A DNA stretch of 10,554 nt from Desulfobacteraceae bacterium (GTDB lineage: Bacteria; Desulfobacterota; DSM-4660; Desulfatiglandales; Desulfatiglandaceae): positions 4,395,417 to 4,405,970 of the forward strand of contig CP070700.1 of NCBI GenBank assembly GCA_020349865.1, given 5' to 3'. The position numbers and the translations under genes are program-made. Below the pieces are notes generated by a model. It saw nothing but the letters and a program-made list of their open reading frames with translations, did no database searches and was not told where the DNA came from. Shown piece after piece: positions 5,570 to 10,554 of this stretch (position 1 is its first letter; the number at the start of each line of letters is the position of its first letter).

Positions 5570-5932
5570 ATGACACTGACCAAGGGGGATATCGCCAAGT
5601 GTGTTATGCAGAAGGTGGGCTTTAAGAGCCGGCATAAAGGCCCGCAGCAGTTCTTATTTCCGGAAATGGATTGTATATTCCTGAGCCGGAAACGTGCTGA
5701 TGAGATTGTCGATAGTTTGTTTGAAATTATCAAGAAAGCCCTTGCCAATGGCGAGGATGTGCTTATTTCAGGCTTTGGTAAGTTCCAGGTGAAATTTAAG
5801 TGGGCCAGGAAAGGGAGGAATCCCCAAACCGGAGAAACGCTAATCCTGAGATCAAGGAGGACGGTAAGCTTCCGAACGTCGCCGAAGTTAAGGCAAAAGA
5901 TAAATACAACTGTTGCTCATAATCGCTCCTAA
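5570..5932 (+). CDS. IHF-alpha-like DNA-bending protein with an insertion
   Basis: A 120-residue member of the HU/IHF family of nucleoid proteins, which bind the minor groove as dimers and kink DNA. Visible are the N-terminal MTLTKGDIAK, the helix-2 segment RKRADEIVDSLFEIIKKAL (40-58), the core GEDVLISGFGKF (61-72) and the DNA arm GRNPQTGE (82-89), where P85 is the residue that intercalates. Spelling and the MTLTK opening favour IHF alpha over HU. The protein is about 19 residues longer than usual because of an insertion at about 21-39 between helix 1 and helix 2. Removing it gives ...VGFKSRKRADE..., a normal family sequence. The DNA of the insert is flanked by a 7-bp direct repeat. The start at 5570 fits the family; an in-frame GTG at 5504 would add 22 residues with no family match. 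The ribosome site is weak. Whether the protein still works is unknown. Confidence 0.83.
   Translation: MTLTKGDIAKCVMQKVGFKSRHKGPQQFLFPEMDCIFLSRKRADEIVDSLFEIIKKALANGEDVLISGFGKFQVKFKWARKGRNPQTGETLILRSRRTVSFRTSPKLRQKINTTVAHNRS
5626..5689 (+). repeat. 57-bp in-frame insertion flanked by 7-bp direct repeats (GAGCCGG)
   Basis: GAGCCGG occurs at 5626-5632 and 5683-5689, exactly 57 bp apart. The intervening 50 bp is not repeated nearby. It contains a perfect 12-bp palindrome ATTTCCGGAAAT (5656-5667). Deleting one repeat plus the intervening DNA restores a canonical IHF-alpha reading frame, so this looks like an inserted sequence with a duplicated target. An ancestral loop extension is the alternative. 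Confidence 0.6.
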
Positions 5933-5947
5933 GACTCAAAGAAAGCA

Positions 5948-6003
5948 GGAGCAATTGATAAATCGCGATTTGAACGCTGCTCCCACAAGTGTATAAAATA
6001 CAC
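5948..6003. terminator. nested inverted repeats between convergent genes, possible terminator
   Basis: GGAGCA (5948-5953) pairs with TGCTCC (5978-5983). Inside it lies the perfect palindrome AAATCGCGATTT (5960-5971). A second small inverted repeat, GTGTAT-aaa-ATACAC, lies at 5989-6003. The region separates the IHF-like gene and clpB, which converge, so a bidirectional terminator is expected. No strong T tract is present; the minus strand gives TGCTTTCTTT after the first hairpin. The role is therefore uncertain. Confidence 0.3.
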
Positions 6004-6049
6004 AAGGAAGCCGCTCTTATCTGCGCTCTCTTTCCAAGCACCCCTACAT

Positions 6050-8632
6050 TTAGTGAAACACTACCTCACCATCACTCACATCCATACTAACATGATCTCC
6101 CTCTTTAACAGAGCCCTCAAGAATTTTTAATGCCAAAGGATCCTGAACAAGGTGCTGAATGGTCCTCTTAAGGGGCCTTGCACCATAAACCGGATCAAAC
6201 CCGGCATTGGCAAGAAACTCTTTTGCTTTGTCGGTGAGTGTGAGGGTGATCTTGCTGGCCTCAAGACGCTTGGCCATAAGTCCCATTTGGATTTCCACTA
6301 TCTTTTTTATTTCCCCGGGGCCAAGTGAGTTGAATATGACAATCTCGTCTATCCTGTTCAGGAACTCCGGTTTAAAGGTGGCCCTGAGCGCATCCATCAC
6401 GCGCTGTTTTACTTCAGCGCTGTTCTTGTCCTCCAATTCCTGTAGCCATTGAGTTCCCACATTGGAGGTCATAATGAGGACGGTGTTTTTAAAATCTACC
6501 GTACGGCCTTTGCCATCAGTCATACGGCCGTCATCCAGGATCTGGAGGAGGGCGTTAAACACATCAGGATGGGCCTTTTCGATCTCATCGAATAAGACCA
6601 CGGAATAGGGGTGCCTTCTCACGGCCTCTGTAAGGTATCCACCCTCTTCATAGCCAACATAGCCTGGTGGAGCGCCTATGAGCCTTGCCACTGAATGTTT
6701 TTCCATGTATTCGGACATATCCACGCGGACCATATACTGCTCGTCATCAAAGAGAAACTCTGCCAGTGCCCTGGCAAGCTCGGTCTTGCCCACGCCAGTG
6801 GGTCCTAAGAATATGAAAGATCCTATGGGTCGGTTAGGGTCCTGCAATCCTGAACGAGCTCGACGGACTGCATTGGCAACAGCAATGATTCCTTGTTCCT
6901 GGCCGACCACCCTCAGGCCCAACCGCTCCTCCATCTTTAAAAGCTTCTCTTTTTCGCCTTCCATCATCCTTGAGACAGGTATTCTGGTCCATTTGGCGAT
7001 CACTTCTGCAACATCTTCACTGTCCACTTCTTCTTTGAGCATTTTTTGATCTGATTGGAGTTCCTCAAGCATTTTGTTTTGCTCATTTAAGTTCTTTTCC
7101 AGTTCGATAAGGGTTCCATATTTGAGTTCAGCGGCCTTGGTAAGATCTCCCTGTCGCTCAGCAATCTGGGCCTCAGATCTGGTGGACTCAAGTTTTTCTT
7201 TGATATTCCTGATATTTGAAATAAATTCCTTTTCTCTTTTCCAGTGTGCGGTCATCTCATCGGTTTGACCCTTTAGTTCGCTCAAAGCCTTTTCGATTTT
7301 TTTAAGTCGATCTTTGGATGCCTGGTCCTTTTCTTTCTTGAGAGCCTCTTTTTCTATTTCAAGTTGGGTGATTTTTCTCTGAATATCATCGATCTCTGCC
7401 GGCATACTATCAATCTCAATCCTTAAACGGGAAGTGGCCTCGTCAATAAGATCAATGGCCTTATCAGGCAGAAATCGATCTGTTATATACCTGTTTGACA
7501 GTGTGGCCGCAGCCACAAGGGCCGAATCCTTAATACGAACACCATGATGCACCTCATATTTTTCCTTTAGTCCCCGTAGGATGGAAATGGTGTCTTCCAC
7601 AGAGGGTTCTTCAACCATCACCGGTTGAAAGCGCCTCTCCAAGGCCGCATCCTTTTCAATGTATTTTCTGTATTCTTTTATGGTTGTTGCGCCCACGCAT
7701 CTTAGTTCGCCACGGGCAAGGGCCGGCTTTAGCATGTTTGAGGCATCCACCGCTCCTTCAGCAGCTCCGGCCCCCACCAGGGTGTGCATTTCATCAATGA
7801 AGAGAATGATTTGCCCGTGGGCGTCGGTCACCTCTTTGAGCACCGCCTTAAGCCTGTCTTCGAATTCCCCTCGGTATTTTGCACCTGCGATGAGGGCCCC
7901 CATATCCAAGGCCACAACCCTTTTATCTTTTAGGGTCTCCGGGATATCGCCCTGGATGATTCTTTGTGCCAGACCCTCCACAATAGCTGTTTTACCGACG
8001 CCTGGCTCACCAATCAGAACCGGGTTGTTTTTGGTCCTTCTTGACAGTACCTGGATGATCCTCCGGATCTCATCGTCTCGGCCGATGACCGGATCCAGAT
8101 CCCCTTTTGAGGCAATCGCCGTCAGGTCTCTGCTGAATCGCTCCAGTGCCTGGTACTTATCTTCGGGGTTCTGATCAGTGATCCGCTGACCACCTCGGAT
8201 ATCCACCAGGGCTTTCAGGATCGTATCCCTGGTAATTCCAGCACGTGCAAGGAGCCGGGCTGCCTCTCTCCCATCTTCTCCTGTCACTGCCAGTAGAATA
8301 TGCTCAAGGCTTACAAATTCGTCTTTTACTTGTTCGGCTTCAGCAAAGGCTTTGTCCAGGACTGCCTTGGAGCGGGGTGATATGTATGCCTGTCCCATAC
8401 CAGCGCCGGATACACGTGGGATTTTGTCCAAGGCAGCTTCAAAAGATTGTTTAAGCTGGCCCTGGTCAACCCCTATCTTACCTAAAAGCGGCGGTATGAC
8501 TCCTTCAGTTTGTTCCAGGATAGCCATCACTAAGTGCTCGGGTTCAATCTGTTGATGCCCAAATCTTTCGGCCAGTTGTTGCGAAGTCTGTATTACTTCT
8601 TGGCCTTTTAATGTAAATTTATCAAACCGCAT
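6050..8632 (-). CDS. clpB: ClpB protein disaggregase
   Basis: An 860-residue class I Clp/Hsp100 AAA+ ATPase, full length for ClpB. With DnaK/DnaJ/GrpE it threads aggregated proteins through a hexameric ring in the cytoplasm. Domains in order are the Clp N domain (about 1-145), then NBD1 with Walker A GEPGVGKT (208-215), pore loop KYRG (252-255) and Walker B FIDE (278-281). The coiled-coil M domain (about 410-535), the mark of ClpB against ClpA/ClpC, follows. NBD2 has Walker A GPTGVGKT (610-617), pore loop GYVGYEEGG (657-665), Walker B VVLFDE (678-683) and the LNRIDE sensor/arginine-finger region (758-763). The C-terminal domain includes GARPLKR (817-823). No ClpP-binding loop is expected or seen. 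GGAGGAA lies 8 nt before the ATG. It stands alone, convergent to the IHF-like gene and divergent from a sugar ABC operon. I found no CIRCE element and no convincing sigma32 site upstream. Confidence 0.97.
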   Translation of the reverse strand: MRFDKFTLKGQEVIQTSQQLAERFGHQQIEPEHLVMAILEQTEGVIPPLLGKIGVDQGQLKQSFEAALDKIPRVSGAGMGQAYISPRSKAVLDKAFAEAEQVKDEFVSLEHILLAVTGEDGREAARLLARAGITRDTILKALVDIRGGQRITDQNPEDKYQALERFSRDLTAIASKGDLDPVIGRDDEIRRIIQVLSRRTKNNPVLIGEPGVGKTAIVEGLAQRIIQGDIPETLKDKRVVALDMGALIAGAKYRGEFEDRLKAVLKEVTDAHGQIILFIDEMHTLVGAGAAEGAVDASNMLKPALARGELRCVGATTIKEYRKYIEKDAALERRFQPVMVEEPSVEDTISILRGLKEKYEVHHGVRIKDSALVAAATLSNRYITDRFLPDKAIDLIDEATSRLRIEIDSMPAEIDDIQRKITQLEIEKEALKKEKDQASKDRLKKIEKALSELKGQTDEMTAHWKREKEFISNIRNIKEKLESTRSEAQIAERQGDLTKAAELKYGTLIELEKNLNEQNKMLEELQSDQKMLKEEVDSEDVAEVIAKWTRIPVSRMMEGEKEKLLKMEERLGLRVVGQEQGIIAVANAVRRARSGLQDPNRPIGSFIFLGPTGVGKTELARALAEFLFDDEQYMVRVDMSEYMEKHSVARLIGAPPGYVGYEEGGYLTEAVRRHPYSVVLFDEIEKAHPDVFNALLQILDDGRMTDGKGRTVDFKNTVLIMTSNVGTQWLQELEDKNSAEVKQRVMDALRATFKPEFLNRIDEIVIFNSLGPGEIKKIVEIQMGLMAKRLEASKITLTLTDKAKEFLANAGFDPVYGARPLKRTIQHLVQDPLALKILEGSVKEGDHVSMDVSDGEVVFH

Positions 8633-8697
8633 GGATTATTTTCCTCCATTAACGTAAGATATATATAAGCTGAATATTTTACACTTTAACAATAAAT

Positions 8698-8726
8698 AAT
8701 TTAAATTCTATCAAGGGAGATGTCAA
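8698..8726 (-). promoter_or_regulatory. candidate promoter of clpB
   Basis: On the minus strand a perfect TTGACA (8726-8721) is followed after 17 nt by TAAATT (8703-8698), a 4 of 6 match. Transcription would start near 8691, about 58 nt before the ATG. An A/T-rich stretch closer to the gene (TTGTTA then TTATAT, 18 nt apart) is a second possibility. CCCCACAT just upstream resembles a heat-shock -10 but has no matching TTGAAA, so I do not call it. Confidence 0.4.
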
Positions 8727-8769
8727 TATGTGGGGATGGCTTTGAAGGAGATAATGCAGATGGTGGAAA

Positions 8770-8789
8770 ATCGGTTAAGTTTAACCGAT
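8770..8789. promoter_or_regulatory. 20-bp perfect palindrome, candidate operator
   Basis: ATCGGTTAAGTTTAACCGAT has two 9-bp arms around GT. It lies between the divergent candidate promoters of clpB and of the sugar ABC operon, about 30 bp upstream of the latter's -35. Position and symmetry suggest a binding site for a dimeric regulator. CTTTTGTCTTT follows on the plus strand, so a terminator-like hairpin is the other reading, although no gene ends just before it. Confidence 0.45.
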
Positions 8790-8819
8790 GCTTTTGTCTT
8801 TCCCGAAATAACAAACATT

Positions 8820-8848
8820 TTGACAGGTTCTCCCAACGATAGTATAAA
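8820..8848 (+). promoter_or_regulatory. sigma70 promoter of the sugar ABC transporter operon
   Basis: A perfect TTGACA (8820-8825), a 17-nt spacer and TATAAA (8843-8848) form a near-consensus promoter on the plus strand. Transcription would start near 8855, which leaves about 180 nt of leader before the solute-binding protein. Confidence 0.75.
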
Positions 8849-8854
8849 GGTTTC

Positions 8855-9036
8855 TCAGTGACCAAAACTCAGTTTAGAAGCAATCAACACACTTTTCCAG
8901 ACAACAAATGTGCTCTGTGGCTCAAATTCTCTTACCGCGAATTACGGTTTAATCTATCCCCTTTTCCTTTTGTTAACCATTAAGAGATCCTTGGTTATTA
9001 AATGTAAACCTTTTACATGGAGAGGAGGGTTTAGCT
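8855..9036 (+). promoter_or_regulatory. long structured 5' leader of the ABC operon
   Basis: The leader holds no convincing frame of its own. It contains a degenerate inverted repeat TTACCG/CGGTTTAA (8932-8952), a hairpin TAACC...AAG/CTT...GGTTA (8974-8997) and a compact 7-bp hairpin ATGTAAA-CCT-TTTACAT (9002-9018). This last hairpin directly abuts the ribosome site (AGGAGG at 9023-9028, 8 nt before the ATG). I do not recognise a known riboswitch class. Control of translation or mRNA stability is possible. Confidence 0.35.
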
Positions 9037-10386
9037 ATGAGAACAGCAATTCTATCAGTTCTGACCATATTATTGATTTCAACCACTGGCATCCCAACGG
9101 CCGGCGCCCAGAACCAGATCACCTTCTGGACCACCGAAGTGGAGAAGGATCGGCTTGAGACCCAGAAAGAAATCGCTCATGCATTTACCCAAAAAACCGG
9201 AATAGAGCTCCGTGTGATCCCTGTGCAGGAAAATCTTTTAGCACAGCGGATTACGGCTGCATACGCAGCCAGATCTCTCCCCGATGTGATTTTCCATCCT
9301 ATTGATTTCACCATTGGGTGGGCCGAGGCAGGGGTTCTCGATTATCGGTCTGCAACTGATGTGGTGAATAACCTTGGAAAAGAAACCTTCAGCGCTGGGC
9401 CTTTGACCCTGGCTCAGGTCCGGGGCGGCTATGCAGCAGTCCCGGCTGACGGGTGGGGACAGCTTTTGCTCTATCGCAAGGATCTCTTTGAGAAAAAAGG
9501 ATTGCCTGTGCCCGAACGATGGGACCACATTATTCAAGCTGCAAAGGCCTTGCACAATCCACCTTTGATATGGGGCTTCGAGGCACCCACTGACCCTGGG
9601 CAAACTTATACCCAGCAAGTATTCGAACACATTGCACTTTCTAATGGCGTGAGATTGACAGATCCGACCGGAAACGTCAACCTGGACACCCCCGAGATGA
9701 TAGAAACCCTCGATTTTTATAAAGCCCTTACCCGTTTTACCCCGCCGGGCAACCTCTATTGGCTCCACACCCGGATGGATTATTTGTCTGGAAGAGCTGC
9801 CATGATTATCTGGTCTCCATTCATCCTGGATGAGCTCTCAGGCCTTCGGCGGGATCAGCCCGTTGTTCCTGATATCGCTAAAGGGGAACCAGGGTTCCTG
9901 GCCAGGAATACCGGGTTTGTGACTATCATTCAAGGCAAGAGAGGGGCCGCTCAATACGGTCAGATAAACTACCTTGGTATCACCAGGGACGCCAATAAGG
10001 CCCCAGCCAAAAAGTGGGTAGAGTTTCTTCTTAATGATGGGTATATTCGTTGGTTAGGGATGGCGGCAGAGGGCAAATTGCCAGTACGTAAAGGGACCGG
10101 CAGTAACCCTAACCGCTTCATTGACGGATGGATGGGTCTCGAGTTTGGAGTGACGACCAGGGCCAAGATTTCTCAATTTTACGGAATGGATGTGGTGAAA
10201 ACAATTATTGCCGGCGTAGATGGATTCGATCGTTGGGGATTCGCTAAAGGAAAAGGGGCGCTTATTTCCAAAATATATGGGACAAAGGTTATTCCGGAGA
10301 TTCTTAAACGATTCTTAGACGGCGAATTGAGCGCTACGCAGGCTGCCCGGATGATACACGAGCGTGTGAAGGGGTTAGAAGATTAA
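9037..10386 (+). CDS. family-1 extracellular solute-binding protein (sugar-type ABC transporter)
   Basis: A 449-residue periplasmic binding protein. The N-terminus has a Sec signal peptide (M-R-T then a hydrophobic core to about residue 18) with a likely cut at A-G-A/Q near 24-25. The mature part starts N-Q-I-T-F-W-T-T, the first strand of family-1 binding proteins, followed by the helix and the L-R-V-I-P-V (58-63) and S-L-P-D-V-I-F (80-86) segments. Later come W-G-Q-L-L-L-Y-R-K-D-L-F-E-K-K-G-L (141-157) and the hinge-proximal G-R-A-A-M-I-I-W-S-P-F (251-261), both typical of carbohydrate or glycoside binders such as those for maltose/trehalose-type ligands. The length matches the family. The start is fixed by AGGAGG 8 nt upstream and by the signal peptide. 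The following permease gene overlaps or abuts its stop. The ligand cannot be read from the sequence. Confidence 0.9.
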   Translation: MRTAILSVLTILLISTTGIPTAGAQNQITFWTTEVEKDRLETQKEIAHAFTQKTGIELRVIPVQENLLAQRITAAYAARSLPDVIFHPIDFTIGWAEAGVLDYRSATDVVNNLGKETFSAGPLTLAQVRGGYAAVPADGWGQLLLYRKDLFEKKGLPVPERWDHIIQAAKALHNPPLIWGFEAPTDPGQTYTQQVFEHIALSNGVRLTDPTGNVNLDTPEMIETLDFYKALTRFTPPGNLYWLHTRMDYLSGRAAMIIWSPFILDELSGLRRDQPVVPDIAKGEPGFLARNTGFVTIIQGKRGAAQYGQINYLGITRDANKAPAKKWVEFLLNDGYIRWLGMAAEGKLPVRKGTGSNPNRFIDGWMGLEFGVTTRAKISQFYGMDVVKTIIAGVDGFDRWGFAKGKGALISKIYGTKVIPEILKRFLDGELSATQAARMIHERVKGLED

Positions 10387-10554
10387 CCGTCAAACTGTTT
10401 TAGATCAAGAGGCCCGGCTTGCCTTCTGGATGTTGGCCCCCACAGTCACCGTGGTCCTGGCCTTTGTAATCTTCCCGGTGATCTGGAACCTGTGGCTCAG
10501 CCTCAAGCCCGTTTCACTTGGGGATCTTCGTGGGGCCTCCTTGTTCGAGTTCAA
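10382..10554 (+). CDS. ABC transporter inner-membrane permease, N-terminal fragment
   Basis: An open frame runs off the right edge. It gives N-R-Q-T-V-L-D-Q-E-A-R-L, then a long hydrophobic helix (A-F-W-M-L-A-P-T-V-T-V-V-L and on through F-V-I-F-P-V-I-W-N-L-W-L-S-L) and then K-P-V-S-L-G-D-L. The pattern of helix 1 followed by F-P-x-x-W-x-x-x-L-S-L matches MalF-type sugar permeases, and its place after a family-1 binding protein supports this. The start is problematic. An in-frame TAG lies at 10376-10378, and the first ATG (10430) falls inside the first transmembrane helix with no ribosome site. The best candidate is ATT at 10382-10384, overlapping the previous TAA, with AAGGGG 7 nt upstream. 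The identity is fairly sure; the start is not. Confidence 0.75.
   Translation, partial: MNRQTVLDQEARLAFWMLAPTVTVVLAFVIFPVIWNLWLSLKPVSLGDLRGASLFEF

Noticed and set aside
7659..8174. 171-residue plus-strand frame inside clpB
   Set aside because: It is the antisense shadow of the Walker A/B region of ClpB, with no start signal and a Ser/Pro-rich composition.
8733..8760. Heat-shock sigma32-type promoter for clpB (CCCCACAT on the minus strand)
   Set aside because: No TTGAAA-like -35 lies at the right distance, and the candidate lies farther from the gene than a better sigma70-type match. No CIRCE repeat is present either.
8736..8861. 41-residue plus-strand frame (MALKEIMQMVENRLSL...) with AAGGAG inside it
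   Set aside because: It contains the palindrome and the whole promoter of the ABC operon, resembles no family I know, and overlaps the clpB promoter. I take it as chance.

Overview
The window reads as a piece of chromosome from an anaerobic Desulfobacterota-type bacterium (the old Deltaproteobacteria, sulfate-reducing or syntrophic). This is inferred from gene content and protein style: an IHF-alpha-like protein of the deltaproteobacterial type, a PA2779/PA2778-type pair, an acyl-CoA dehydrogenase beside a CoA-acylating aldehyde dehydrogenase, and a class I ClpB. I see no insertion sequence, tRNA, rRNA, phage gene or CRISPR array.

Left part (1-1074). On the minus strand lie the first 48 codons of a lipoprotein, probably a PA2778-type cysteine peptidase, preceded by a small PA2779-type exported membrane protein. 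Upstream of these, a stretch without protein genes holds what looks like a free-standing small RNA gene of about 190 nt on the minus strand. It has a near-consensus sigma70 promoter and a strong intrinsic terminator, and it can fold as one long hairpin with a central bubble, as 6S RNA does.

Carbon metabolism (1075-5450). A degenerate ferritin-like protein is translationally coupled to an MmsA-type methylmalonate/malonate semialdehyde dehydrogenase (minus strand). Divergent from them, with a textbook promoter, is an acyl-CoA dehydrogenase (plus strand). Together they fit the catabolism of a branched-chain acyl-CoA or a related short acyl-CoA to propionyl-CoA or acetyl-CoA. The dehydrogenase overlaps by 24 bp, tail to tail, an RNase Z-like metallo-beta-lactamase-fold hydrolase.

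Nucleoid and stress (5504-8632). An IHF-alpha-like protein carries an in-frame 57-bp insertion flanked by a 7-bp direct repeat. A full-length ClpB disaggregase runs convergently towards it.

Right part (8633-10554). A divergent region holds a 20-bp perfect palindrome, a consensus plus-strand promoter and a leader of about 180 nt. It leads into a sugar-type ABC transporter: a complete family-1 solute-binding protein, then the start of an inner-membrane permease that has no ordinary start codon in a sensible place.

I found no wholly new multi-gene system. The observations most worth a second look are the insertion in the IHF-like gene, the unassigned small RNA gene, and the ferritin-like protein that has lost its iron-ligand histidines next to the semialdehyde dehydrogenase.
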